DNA of 64,000 bases from Thermoplasmata archaeon (GCA_020348445.1 CP070751.1:4321723-4385722); one strand, 5' to 3'; positions 53,701 to 61,616 are shown, counted from the first letter of the stretch. Notes: generated from the sequence alone by a model not told the origin. A program made the numbers and translations.

Positions 53701-56700
53701 ATTGCGTTTCCTATTATAGAGCCTGAAGAAGTTGAAATTCCATTAGAAGAAATAGAAGATATTGAGGCTCCCTTAGAAGAGCTTGAGGAAGTTGAAGTTC
53801 CTGTAGAAGAACCAGAAGACATTGAGGCTCCTTTAGAGGAACCTGAGGCAGTTGAAGTTCCATTAGAAGAACTAGAAGATATTGAGGTTCGTATTGAAGA
53901 ACCAAAAGAAGTTGAAGTTCCTATAGAGGAACCAGAGGAAGTCAAGGCTCCTTTCGAAGAACTTGAAGAGTTTGAGCTTCCCAAAGAAGAACCTGAGGAA
54001 ATTGAAATTCCATTAGAAGAACTAGAAGATATTGGGGCTCCTTTAGAGGAACTAGAAGAAGTCGAGGCTCCTTTCGAAGAACTTGAAGAGTTTGAGCTTC
54101 CCAAGGAAGAACCTGAGGAAATTCCATTTGAGGAGCCCAAAGGGGTCGATACCTTATCCGAAGAGCTTGAGAAGAGGGGTGTTCACTCATGTCCAAATTG
54201 CGGATGGCCGTTCGAAGAGGGTGCCTTTGAATGCGATATCTGCGGTGCAGATGTTGAGATATTTAAAGAAGTACCATCTATAGAGGACAAAGGATTAATA
54301 AGCATAGGAGCTGAGCCCGAAACCGGGGCAAAAATATCAGGTCTTACTAATGGCCTGACCAATGGTACGAGAGCCCACAGAGGAGGGCTTGTCAATGGAA
54401 ATGGGATAACCAATGGATTTACCAACGGAATTACAAATGGTTTAACAAATGGTCTGAAAAAGGCCAGGTTGGGATTGACCAATGGAATCACAAACGGTCT
54501 TACAAATGGATTAACAAACGGTTTGACAAATGGATTAAGGGCTCTGAAGATGGGTATCACAAATGGTATCACAAACGGTAACGGAATCACAAACGGTCTT
54601 AGTGCGCAAACGGTAAAAACCACAACGAAAAAGAGCGCAAGTAGAATTGTTGTCGCATGGTTACTCATTGTGGCTTTGATATCATTTCCTTTTATTTTGA
54701 GCAATCTCAGTGAGGAATCTAAAATAGTGGAGATCGATGGTAATTTCAGAGAATGGCGTGATATCCCTGGCTATTCTGATTCATCGATGGACCAGATTTA
54801 CAATCAAGACATAAACATCGATGAGTACAAGCTGAAACTCAACAATTTAGGGGAACTCGCATTCTATCTAAGGGTGAACGGGACCATGTTAAACGGTGCT
54901 TACGGTATGGACTCAGTTAATATTTTCATAGACGAGGACGATAATTTTGATACTGGTTATAAGATATCTACATTGGGGGCCGACAAGATGATAGCTGTCT
55001 GGGGATGGGACAACATCATATATGATGGAGGTTACAGCGAGTTCAACATGTCGCACTCGCAATTGGACCTAAATGGTTTCGATATATTCTATGAGATACC
55101 AACTGCCATTGATAAGGATAAACTTGAGACGAAGTTATGGCTTTCTGTTTTAAATGTGGAATTGAATCGGCCCGTGAAGGTGCTTTTCAATGCCAGAGAT
55201 ACAGCGGGTAACGAGGATATATCGGATGTGATAATCAGTCAAATAGATGGCGCGCTTCTCATCAACGAAATAAGTATCGCGCCACTGGAAATCCCAAAAG
55301 GTGCGAACAGGTTGCCAATGTTAAAATTGGAATTGAGTGCAAATGGTGAAGATATATTGTTGAAATCCATGAACCTTACCATAACAGGCACCGTAACAAG
55401 TAATGATTTAACGGGAATTAGCATTTATCTTGACAGTAACGAAAACGGTATCTTGGATGGGACAGGAGATGAAGAAATTGCGAGGATAGACAATGGAATT
55501 GACGAAAGCAAGGTCAATGTCCCAGTTTCTTTGTCCATAATAGAGGACAAGGAAGAAACACTCTTTGTGACCATAGATGTATCCTACGAAGTACAAGATA
55601 TAAAAACCATAGGAATACGAATTGCAGAGCCTAGTGATGTCATTTTTGAGCCCGGTGTTATAACACTAATACCTGTGTATGTTACGAGCAGCTACATTGG
55701 TGATGTGGGTGATAACATAACCATCGATGGGGCATTTGCCGATTGGAAAAACCATCCCTCAAGAAGCGATGCTCACCACGATGTTAGAAATCAGGGTAAT
55801 CTAATAGAAAATCTGAACGTTGATATAGCAAACTACAATGTACAAAATGACTTTCATGCTTTATCCTTCTATCTTGATGTTGGGGGTACTATGCTTGGCG
55901 GAGTAACTGTACCCTGGAATGCAACACGTCCTTCTGAACCGATAAGAGGTGGACCAGTTGATAGTGATGGTGATGGAATACCTGATGTGGAGGAAGCCTC
56001 GGAGTTCAGACATGATTTCGACAATGACGCAGGATCCCCTGATGAACTAGATAATCCGGTGAGGCCGAATACCGGGCCAGATGGCTACGATCACGACAGT
56101 GATAACGATGGCCAGGAAGATTGGCCATGGGGTAATGATACGATCCTAAAGCAACCTAAAACAGGGAGGAAGCGATATATAGGCGAACCCCGTCCACCTC
56201 CCAAACTGCCAGTGGTCACGGGTGAAGATGTGGCTTATATTTTCATAGATGCAGATAACGATAAATCCACAGGTTATTATGTTAATGAAATATTTGGTGC
56301 AGATTTCATGCTCAATATTTCGGGGAAAGGTAACCTCATAACATCAAAATACATAAACAGATTCAATTCTACAAATATTAGAAGTTGGAAATGGAACATT
56401 ATAGGGAATTTGAGCGCTGCTATAGATTCACATGCTTTAGAGGCAAAGGCCGACTTCGATGTCCTTGATATTTTACCAAACGAAACCTTTAGTATCTGGT
56501 TTTTCACCACTGATTGGCGGGACTCATATGATTTATCTGATTACAGCCTTTCTGATACCAGAGACATTAGGGGAACCAGGGCCGGAAAGGGAAATCCCAT
56601 AATAAATGAAATTTATCCCGATACAAATGGATGGGTGGAACTGTACAATCCTACAAACAAACAATTACGTCTTACAGGATGGAGTATAACATTTAGCGGT

Positions 56701-57069
56701 GGCACCTTTAATATTCCCGCAGGCACAACGATCCAACCTGGAGGGTATCTAGTATTCTACATTGGAAACGTTCCATCAACTGATACAGTGAGGCTATACA
56801 ATGCGAAGGGTCAAAGAAAGGATGAAACATCTTTTGCCAGCATACCTTCCGGCTTTGGATGGGGTAGAAATCCAAATAAACAACAGGATTGGTATATAAC
56901 CTACCCCACACCTGGTGATATAAATGTCATACCTGAGTTCAGTGATATTCTTCTCCCTATTTTTATCATGATAATCTTCATCGTGGTAAGAATGTTGAAA
57001 AATGACGAAAAAATATTTAAAAGGATAAACCATGCAAAACTCCGATATGATAGAAACCGGTCCAGATAG
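50773..57069 (+). CDS. Giant zinc-ribbon/TPR/acidic-repeat/NGLTNG transmembrane protein (paralog 3)
   Basis: 2098 residues. Cytoplasmic part: helix-hairpin-helix-like start (HGISPRAAEILYNAGFDDIQ), six zinc ribbons (from about 76, 181, 336, 415, 575 and 1137), two TPR-like modules (LWYSKGVIFADMEEHELAIK at about 255, LWYSKGVILADMGEHELAIK at about 484, each followed by NSKAWNAK or HSKAWNAK), then an acidic repeat of about 500 residues (630-1131). The NG(L/I)TNG array is at 1189-1275, before the transmembrane helix at about 1290-1310. Extracellular part as in the paralogs: IDGNFREW (1320), IDGAFADW (about 1650), calcium loops DSDGDGIPD and DHDSDNDG, one lamin-tail-like domain (NEIYPDTNGWVELYN) and IPEFSDILLPI at 2053. 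The C-terminal tail is basic. Its 3' end overlaps the Cas4-like gene by 38 bp. Confidence 0.85.
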   Translation: MELGSLKIFLSMHGISPRAAEILYNAGFDDIQKLKSASIQELIEISGIDTQTALKIRNVVLKTDFDEKEVKGEIFICSKCGAFVSSSSKKCDVCGASIKDFFEEGKQEAKVEGEIKGVKDHTRDLEDIDNYLNILAGILELKHGDRALTIRKIEKELDTFIDELEGDIPHELYLSKLDIEPLFYCPECGASITKVSDKCEICGLLFGEPIFEPLEFPKDDISIKQLFERDVNKASLLVGISVELKKAQDIPELWYSKGVIFADMEEHELAIKSFDRVLVLDKNNSKAWNAKASSLAKLGRYNEASECFGRVTGLLLRAFETRQKDEEELKIQEDAVLYVCGECGAFIGDYAQTCQTCGSKVIEDIESIVSQIPSHEIEEELPSEIEEELDVISVDQDISTLVDTQLRAKEPALLMSCPECGAFIEKEEKKCNICGLILGVPIEESPEALEEFILATTPIGVEIEKTRHLASINAELKKKPNDLELWYSKGVILADMGEHELAIKCFDRILTLDDNHSKAWNAKAFSLAKLGRFNEASICLAKVAEPVFETFDEIGRYEKELLFEVKERFQTCLTCGVPLNWDDTVCYNCGTAVAEFKEAVEEEAKKGVSRDFRKRWEKISQFEEPIDTDVPVEETKEPEEIEESFEEPKEFEMPYEEPEVPVEEFEEEIEAPFKEPEELELPHEEPEELEIPFEEFEAPIEEPEEIKAPFKEPEELELPYEEQEEIEVPVEEFEEEVEAPIEEPEEIEAPFEELEELELPHEEPEEFEVPIEEAKKVEASFEEPEEFKVPIEEAEKDETPFEEPEEFELPMEEPDEVEVHEEEPVVFELVQEEPVEVEAPVEEPKEVELPVEEPKEVEVPVEEFKEEIEAPIEEPEEVEAPVEEPKEIEVPVEEFEEEFLIKELNEFGALLEEPEEVEAPLEEPEEVEVAFEELEEFELPKEEPEEIEVPFEEPEDIEAPLEELEEVTVPLKELEDIAFPIIEPEEVEIPLEEIEDIEAPLEELEEVEVPVEEPEDIEAPLEEPEAVEVPLEELEDIEVRIEEPKEVEVPIEEPEEVKAPFEELEEFELPKEEPEEIEIPLEELEDIGAPLEELEEVEAPFEELEEFELPKEEPEEIPFEEPKGVDTLSEELEKRGVHSCPNCGWPFEEGAFECDICGADVEIFKEVPSIEDKGLISIGAEPETGAKISGLTNGLTNGTRAHRGGLVNGNGITNGFTNGITNGLTNGLKKARLGLTNGITNGLTNGLTNGLTNGLRALKMGITNGITNGNGITNGLSAQTVKTTTKKSASRIVVAWLLIVALISFPFILSNLSEESKIVEIDGNFREWRDIPGYSDSSMDQIYNQDINIDEYKLKLNNLGELAFYLRVNGTMLNGAYGMDSVNIFIDEDDNFDTGYKISTLGADKMIAVWGWDNIIYDGGYSEFNMSHSQLDLNGFDIFYEIPTAIDKDKLETKLWLSVLNVELNRPVKVLFNARDTAGNEDISDVIISQIDGALLINEISIAPLEIPKGANRLPMLKLELSANGEDILLKSMNLTITGTVTSNDLTGISIYLDSNENGILDGTGDEEIARIDNGIDESKVNVPVSLSIIEDKEETLFVTIDVSYEVQDIKTIGIRIAEPSDVIFEPGVITLIPVYVTSSYIGDVGDNITIDGAFADWKNHPSRSDAHHDVRNQGNLIENLNVDIANYNVQNDFHALSFYLDVGGTMLGGVTVPWNATRPSEPIRGGPVDSDGDGIPDVEEASEFRHDFDNDAGSPDELDNPVRPNTGPDGYDHDSDNDGQEDWPWGNDTILKQPKTGRKRYIGEPRPPPKLPVVTGEDVAYIFIDADNDKSTGYYVNEIFGADFMLNISGKGNLITSKYINRFNSTNIRSWKWNIIGNLSAAIDSHALEAKADFDVLDILPNETFSIWFFTTDWRDSYDLSDYSLSDTRDIRGTRAGKGNPIINEIYPDTNGWVELYNPTNKQLRLTGWSITFSGGTFNIPAGTTIQPGGYLVFYIGNVPSTDTVRLYNAKGQRKDETSFASIPSGFGWGRNPNKQQDWYITYPTPGDINVIPEFSDILLPIFIMIIFIVVRMLKNDEKIFKRINHAKLRYDRNRSR
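52663..54168 (+). repeat. Long acidic repeat, paralog 3
   Basis: About 500 residues of imperfect 11-13-residue units of the form (V/F/L)EEPEE(V/I)E(A/V)P, for example EEPEEVEAPLEEPEEVEV. At DNA level units such as GAAGAACCTGAGGAA recur dozens of times with synonymous changes, so the array is partly diverged. It is expected to be an extended, highly negative spacer or a metal/cation-binding region. It is absent from the two paralogs at this length. Confidence 0.85.
54340..54600 (+). repeat. NG(L/I)TNG repeat, paralog 3
   Basis: Blocks GLTNGLTNGTRA, NGNGITNGFTNGITNGLTNG, GLTNGITNGLTNGLTNGLTN and GITNGITNGNGITNGL, separated by basic linkers (KKARL, RALKM). It stops about 15 residues before the transmembrane helix, as in the other two paralogs. 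Confidence 0.85.
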
Positions 57070-58708
57070 AACCGTATCTGCAAGCGATGTGGAGAAGTAC
57101 GGTTACTGCCCATTAAGTTGGTGGCTTTCAGAACAAAATGAGAGTGAGAAGGCTGAGAACCTGAAAAGAGGTATTCATAACCACGTTCAAATTGGTAAAG
57201 ATGTGAAAAACATCAAAGTCAAAGAGAAAAGGAGCGAGGAATCTGAGCGAAGCGTAATCTGGTTCTCCTTAATCGCTATTATTATCGGCATCAATGGTGT
57301 AGCAATTGTCTACACCATCTACTCGCCTTCCCAACAAGGTGAAACGATAATGATTTTACTATCTATAATTGCTGCGATTTGGGTATTTGTGGCTGCATTT
57401 TTCTTTTATTGGGGTACGAAAATGGAAAGAGAAACAAAGCGCACTACAATGGCTATCTCTAGTCAAAGAGCCATCTCAACGAAATATAAACCTGATAGCA
57501 GCACTGATTCGGAAATAGTGATAAAAAAAAGGGTAAAAGAAGCCAAATGGAGTACCCTTTTATTTTTTATGGTTAGTGGTATTTTGGCTTTGAATGCATT
57601 ATTTATTTTATTTAGTATAGGTGAAACCAATGTTGAGTTTATAAGCAGTATATTTCTTTTCTTATCCCTGATATGGCTTTTTGGCAGCTCCTTTTTCTAT
57701 TATAATTCATTGAAAAGAGAAATTGTATCAAAAGAAAAGAAGCAAGATGAAAAAGCGATTGTAAAACCCTCATTTTCAGATTCTGAGATATCAATAGTAT
57801 TATTTGCTATTGTGGCCACTGTTTTAGCATCAAATAGCCTTGCTATATATCAAAGCCCACATACGAATATCGGCATGATAATTCTAATAATGGCTGTGTT
57901 GTGGCTGTACGGGGGATTTATTTTCTTATATAGGGCAATAAGAGCAGATGTGAAGCTAAAGTTGCTGATCAATAGACTTTTTAGGCCCGTGGATAGTATA
58001 AGAGGGAAAATAGCCACCCGAGTCAAACTCAGTCGTGAAATAGAGGTAGAGAAATTAAATTACGAGCAAATAGTAATATGGTTTGCAGCAATATCAATGG
58101 TACTAGCAATAAATGCCATTTTAATGAACTTCACAAGGAGCCTTGAAGAGGAGATATATGGTACTTTAATAGCCCACATTTTTGAGGTCGTTGCTTTACT
58201 TTGGTTAATTGGTGCATTTTTCTTCTTATATAGGGTCATGCTTCATTCTTTAACTGCATCGAAATTGAGAACAGAACACGGTATTTCTGAGGGTAAGATA
58301 GATTATGTGGATGCCCTGGATGGGCAATCAGAAATGCTAAGATCTGAGAAATACGGACTTCGGGGAAGGCCAGATTATATCCTAGATAAAAAAGGAGAAC
58401 TCATACCTGTTGAGGTAAAGACAGGCCGCATACCGCGAGGTCCTCTTTTTTCCCATATAATACAATTGGCTGCCTATTGTTTGCTTTTGGAAGAAAAAAA
58501 TAACCGCACTCCTCCGTACGGCATTATCAAATATGGCGACACTCAGCATAAAATAGAATACACAAAAGAACTGAGGGATATTCTTATTAATAAACTTGAT
58601 GAGATGAAAAAAATCATGGTAACTGGGGAAGCTCATAGAAATCATAGACGGGAAAATAAATGTAGGGGCTGCTCCAGAAGAGAAATATGTCCCGAAAGAT
58701 TGGCCTAA
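57032..58708 (+). CDS. Cas4-like nuclease with eight inserted transmembrane segments
   Basis: 558 residues. The N-terminus has the Cas4/RecB-type opening: YGYCPLSWWLSEQ with Cys26, then RGIHNHVQIG with His49. Residues of about 75-420 hold four repeats of a two-helix hairpin, each containing a variant of LA(I/L)NA(I/L) in the first helix and WL(F/I)G(A/S)FFFLYR in the second. The nuclease core resumes with GRPDYIL (Asp448), PVEVKTG (Glu461, Lys463) and QLAAY (Gln478, Tyr482), and the last Fe-S cysteines are 544, 547 and 553 in CRGCSRREICPE. All catalytic and cluster residues of a Cas4-type exonuclease are present, yet it is membrane-embedded and no cas genes are near. It overlaps paralog 3 by 38 bp (ATG 57032, or 57047), so the two are translationally coupled. 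Confidence 0.85.
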   Translation: MQNSDMIETGPDRTVSASDVEKYGYCPLSWWLSEQNESEKAENLKRGIHNHVQIGKDVKNIKVKEKRSEESERSVIWFSLIAIIIGINGVAIVYTIYSPSQQGETIMILLSIIAAIWVFVAAFFFYWGTKMERETKRTTMAISSQRAISTKYKPDSSTDSEIVIKKRVKEAKWSTLLFFMVSGILALNALFILFSIGETNVEFISSIFLFLSLIWLFGSSFFYYNSLKREIVSKEKKQDEKAIVKPSFSDSEISIVLFAIVATVLASNSLAIYQSPHTNIGMIILIMAVLWLYGGFIFLYRAIRADVKLKLLINRLFRPVDSIRGKIATRVKLSREIEVEKLNYEQIVIWFAAISMVLAINAILMNFTRSLEEEIYGTLIAHIFEVVALLWLIGAFFFLYRVMLHSLTASKLRTEHGISEGKIDYVDALDGQSEMLRSEKYGLRGRPDYILDKKGELIPVEVKTGRIPRGPLFSHIIQLAAYCLLLEEKNNRTPPYGIIKYGDTQHKIEYTKELRDILINKLDEMKKIMVTGEAHRNHRRENKCRGCSRREICPERLA

Positions 58709-59064
58709 TCCTCCTCATCTTCCTTACTTTCATCATCATTATTGATATTAGGATTCTTTTGAGCCATTAAAGAGTCAAGTTTGGTATTAATGGACTTAAT
58801 CTCTTCTCGCATTTTCAACATTTCCTCCTCAAAAGGGGTAAAGCCTCCTATAGAGAGGATTCTATGGCTAAGGAACATACCAATGAAAATCGCACCGATG
58901 AGGGCCATCAGAATTAGGGCTACCCATGTGACAATTGCCATCCTGACGAAAAAGAACACATCTGTGATATCTGGATAAAAGAAAAGGGTAAGGAATAATG
59001 CAATAATACCCAACAATATTATCCATCCTATCAATGATTTTGGAGTTTTAACCTTCAATTTCAT
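58705..59064 (-). CDS. Small membrane protein with coiled-coil tail
   Basis: 119 residues: two transmembrane helices (LIGWIILLGIIALFLTLFFY; VALILMALIGAIFIGMFLSH), then a coiled-coil FEEEMLKMREEIKSINTKLD and an Asp/Glu-rich tail. Its 3' end overlaps the convergent Cas4-like gene by 4 bp, and its start overlaps the upstream lipoprotein gene as ATGA. Function unknown; a scaffold or assembly role is only a guess. Confidence 0.7.
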   Translation of the reverse strand: MKLKVKTPKSLIGWIILLGIIALFLTLFFYPDITDVFFFVRMAIVTWVALILMALIGAIFIGMFLSHRILSIGGFTPFEEEMLKMREEIKSINTKLDSLMAQKNPNINNDDESKEDEED

Positions 59065-59483
59065 TCCTTTCTCTCCATAATGATCTTATGGGGAAACGTT
59101 TTTTCAACTTCATGATTATCCCCAGATTTCTTGATATACATTTTCATTTCCCCATCATCATCAAACAGTCTAATAGTACCTTTGTACTCATATTCCTTTT
59201 GTTTATCCCAAACAGAGACATGTAGAAGAAAAGCTTCAAGGGATGTGCTCATGTGAGATTCATAGGTATAATTTTCTTCTAAGCTCTCATCTTTTATTCT
59301 TATTGTGATGTTTGAAAATAGACGGTCATCTATACCGCGTATGAAGATTTTCGTCTCTTCAGTCTCTTCAATATAATCAATTAAAATTGTGGGTATCCCA
59401 GATAATGGGGGTTGATTCTCTGTACATCCCGTTAGGATGAAAAGGAAAAAAACAACACCTAAACTAAGGTATTTATATGGCAT
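59061..59483 (-). CDS. Putative lipoprotein
   Basis: 140 residues with a lipoprotein-type signal: hydrophobic VVFFLFILTGC, where Cys20 in LTGC would be lipidated. The rest is a beta-rich extracellular domain (IFIRGIDDRLFSNITIRIKD; YEYKGTIRLFDDDGEMKMYI) of unknown fold. It is translationally coupled (ATGA) to the membrane protein that follows, so they may form a complex. An AT-rich promoter (aaatacttt) lies just upstream. Confidence 0.72.
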   Translation of the reverse strand: MPYKYLSLGVVFFLFILTGCTENQPPLSGIPTILIDYIEETEETKIFIRGIDDRLFSNITIRIKDESLEENYTYESHMSTSLEAFLLHVSVWDKQKEYEYKGTIRLFDDDGEMKMYIKKSGDNHEVEKTFPHKIIMERKE

Positions 59484-59614
59484 CGTATCCTAATAAACTA
59501 TAAAGTATTTAAAAGTTAGATGAGCTTGGACTACTCCAACTGGGTTAAACCTTTCGTAACCAGAGGGAAGACAAAAAAGTAAAGAAAGTGGAGTGAATTT
59601 ATGAAAAACTGGTA

Positions 59615-59905
59615 TTAATAGCGGTATTCGTCGCGATATCCTGGTTGTTGGTATGACGTTCCACGAGGTTGGGTTGTTCCCCGACCGTCTAGTTGGTTGG
59701 CCTTCATTTCCATCTCGCGCACTTGAGCTTGTATCTTTTTTAATTTTGCTTCTAATTTTGCTGCCTCGCCCCTCTTTTTTGCGACCTTAGCCCTTAATTT
59801 AGCCGCCTTGGCCGTGGCTTTTGCATCCTTTTGTACGGCCTTGGCCTTCTTGACCTGGTCCTTAGCTCTTTGCTTAGCAGCTTTTACTTGAGTTCTATTA
59901 CTCAT
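59615..59905 (-). CDS. Lys/Ala-rich coiled-coil protein
   Basis: 96 residues, almost wholly helical and rich in Lys, Ala and Arg: QRAKDQVKKAKAVQKDAKAT, AAKLRAKVAKKRGEAAKLEA. The C-terminus is a polar, tyrosine- and glutamine-rich tail (SYQQPGYRDEYRY). It resembles small basic nucleoid- or ribosome-associated proteins but has no recognised domain. ATG 59905 follows GTGAT; a GTG at 59914 is an alternative. Nearby genes give no clue. Confidence 0.65.
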   Translation of the reverse strand: MSNRTQVKAAKQRAKDQVKKAKAVQKDAKATAKAAKLRAKVAKKRGEAAKLEAKLKKIQAQVREMEMKANQLDGRGTTQPRGTSYQQPGYRDEYRY

Positions 59906-60023
59906 AGATATCACATTAGCATATATTCGTACCCGTTTATAAACCTTGCCATGTTATTCTTTAATCTTGAAATCGTACTGGGAGATGTATATAAATATAC
60001 TTATATATGAAAATAATAAGCGA

Positions 60024-60052
60024 GGTATACGATACCCCAAAACTTTTATATA
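60024..60052 (+). promoter_or_regulatory. Promoter of the ribosomal protein/ndk operon
   Basis: TATA box TTTATATA at 60045-60052, preceded by the palindrome GGTAT-ACG-ATACC (60024-60036). The ATG of rpl7ae is at 60141, so the leader would be about 65 bases. It contains a hairpin TCTGCA-TAAAA-TGCAGA near 60103-60119 before the GGAGG site. L7Ae is known to bind kink-turns in its own mRNA in some archaea; I do not see a standard kink-turn here. Confidence 0.5.
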
Positions 60053-60140
60053 CCGATTCTCTACCCTACTTCGCTCTTTTAGAGCCAATGATTGATGAAG
60101 TGATCTGCATAAAATGCAGAAAACAGAAGGAGGTACAAAT

Positions 60141-60512
60141 ATGGTGAAAAACATCTATGTCAGATTCGAAATGCCCAAAGAACTCGTGGATAAAACATAT
60201 GAAGCTGTTGAACTGGCAAGAGATTCCGGAAAAGTTCGAAAAGGAGTAAACGAGGTAACAAAACTCGTGGAGAGGGGGAGTGTGGCCTTCGTTGTCATGT
60301 CCGAGGATGTCCAACCCCCGGAGATTTTGGCGCACATGCCCATTCTTTGTGAGGAGAAGAACATCATATACGCTTATGTACCCAGTAAACAGGAATTGGG
60401 AGTGGCATCGGGATTAAAGGTTCCCACAGCAAGTGTTGCTATCATCGATCCAGGGAAGGGTAAGCAGCTTTTGGAGGACCTGATCTCCAAAATAAAATCA
60501 CTGAGAAAATAA
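60141..60512 (+). CDS. rpl7ae: Ribosomal protein L7Ae / K-turn-binding protein
   Basis: 123-residue protein of the large subunit that also binds kink-turns in C/D and H/ACA guide RNAs and RNase P. It carries the family sequence [20 protein letters not shown] and the RNA-contact loop [25 protein letters not shown] seven bases before the ATG at 60141 fixes the start; an upstream in-frame ATG at 60114 would add nine residues. First gene of rpl7ae-rps28e-rpl24e-ndk, a common archaeal cluster. Confidence 0.96.
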   Translation: MVKNIYVRFEMPKELVDKTYEAVELARDSGKVRKGVNEVTKLVERGSVAFVVMSEDVQPPEILAHMPILCEEKNIIYAYVPSKQELGVASGLKVPTASVAIIDPGKGKQLLEDLISKIKSLRK

Positions 60513-60524
60513 GGAGTCGTTAAG

Positions 60525-60731
60525 ATGGTTGAAGGTATACCTGCTGAGGTTATAGAATTGATTGGCAGGACAGGTATGACGGGTGAGGCAACACAGGTTA
60601 AGGTCAGGGTCTTAGACGGTAGGGATAAGGGCAGAATCATCACCCGGAATGTGAAAGGCCCTGTTCAGTTGGGCGATATTCTCTTGCTCCAGGAGACTGC
60701 TAGAGAAGCAAGAAAACTCAGCATTAAATAG
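60525..60731 (+). CDS. rps28e: Ribosomal protein S28e
   Basis: 68-residue small-subunit protein with the family's [20 protein letters not shown] and [20 protein letters not shown], ending LSIK. It sits 12 bp after rpl7ae, preceded by AAGGAG. Full length for the archaeal family. Confidence 0.96.
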   Translation: MVEGIPAEVIELIGRTGMTGEATQVKVRVLDGRDKGRIITRNVKGPVQLGDILLLQETAREARKLSIK

Positions 60732-60745
60732 TTGTGCGTGAGAAC

Positions 60746-61102
60746 ATGGTTGAGCGTAGAGTGTGCTCGTTTTGTGGAAACGAAATAGAACCCGGTACAG
60801 GGAAGATGTATATTAAGATAGACGGAACAGTGTACAACTTCTGTAAAAACAAATGCCACAAGAACCTAATCGAGCTCAAAAGGGTCCCAAGAAGGACCAC
60901 ATGGACCCAGCCCTATATGAGGGAAAAGTCGGCCAAGATGTCCACAAAGGAGAAGAAGGTAAAGAAGAAAGGCAAGGGAAAACCAGTAAAGAAAAAGGTG
61001 AAGAAACGAAAAAAGGTCGCCGATACAAAATCTAAAGATGAAAAAGAGAAGGAAAGTAAAAAGGAAACTGGTAAAAAGGTTGAGAAAAAGGAGGAGAAAT
61101 AA
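60746..61102 (+). CDS. rpl24e: Ribosomal protein L24e with long basic tail
   Basis: 118 residues. The N-terminal 60 form the zinc-binding L24e domain: CSFCGNEIEPGTGKMY and YNFCKNKCHKNL, with four zinc cysteines. Residues 65-118 are a Lys/Glu-rich extension (KKVKKKGKGKPVKKKVKKRK), much longer than the usual archaeal protein of about 60-70 residues and similar in style to eukaryotic tails. The ATG at 60746 follows GTGAG; an in-frame GTG at 60734 is possible. Confidence 0.9.
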   Translation: MVERRVCSFCGNEIEPGTGKMYIKIDGTVYNFCKNKCHKNLIELKRVPRRTTWTQPYMREKSAKMSTKEKKVKKKGKGKPVKKKVKKRKKVADTKSKDEKEKESKKETGKKVEKKEEK

Positions 61103-61124
61103 TTATTAAAAAGGAGGGGGCTTC

Positions 61125-61574
61125 ATGGAGCAGACTTTAGTATTGTTAAAACCAGGTTCGATTCAAAGAGGTTTGATGGGCAGTATAATCTCCAGGTTCG
61201 AGAACCGAGGATTGAAGATAGTGGCCATGAAGATGATGCAGGTATCAACCGAACTTGCAAAGCAACATTATGCAGAGCATACAGAAAAACCATTTTTCGG
61301 GGAGCTTGTAAGTTACATCACCTCCGGTCCCGTGGTCGCCATGGTCTTGGAGGGGCCAAATGCCATCTCCGTTGTAAGGGACATGAACGGTAAGACAGAT
61401 CCTCAGGAGGCTGCACCAGGCACCATTCGCGGGGATTTCGGTCTTTTTACGGGAAAGAACATAGTCCATGGCTCGGATTCTAAGGAGAGTGCAATAAGGG
61501 AGATTGCGCTTTTTTTTAAGGCAGAGGAATTTGTTACCTATAAGAAGTGCGATGAGGATTGGATATACGAGTGA
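61125..61574 (+). CDS. ndk: Nucleoside diphosphate kinase
   Basis: 149-residue enzyme that passes phosphate between nucleotides through a phosphohistidine, His115 in NIVHGSDS. Other family motifs: [29 protein letters not shown] and [11 protein letters not shown]. Typical length. Last gene of the ribosomal cluster, preceded by AAGGAGG. It is convergent with the AlbA_2 gene downstream. Confidence 0.97.
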   Translation: MEQTLVLLKPGSIQRGLMGSIISRFENRGLKIVAMKMMQVSTELAKQHYAEHTEKPFFGELVSYITSGPVVAMVLEGPNAISVVRDMNGKTDPQEAAPGTIRGDFGLFTGKNIVHGSDSKESAIREIALFFKAEEFVTYKKCDEDWIYE

Positions 61575-61616
61575 AGTCGGATACTTCCAATTGAATCCGA
61601 GTTCTTTTAAGAAAAG

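Noticed and set aside
53229..54140. 303-codon minus-strand frame of Ser/Gly/Ala
   Set aside because: It is the antisense of the acidic repeat in paralog 3; low-complexity reading forced by the repeat.
57032..58708. Cas4 as evidence of a CRISPR-Cas locus
   Set aside because: No cas1, cas2, effector gene or repeat array is present; the protein is a membrane-inserted relative.
60072..60140. Kink-turn in the rpl7ae leader for L7Ae autoregulation
   Set aside because: The hairpin near 60103-60119 lacks the tandem G-A pairs in the right positions; no standard kink-turn seen.
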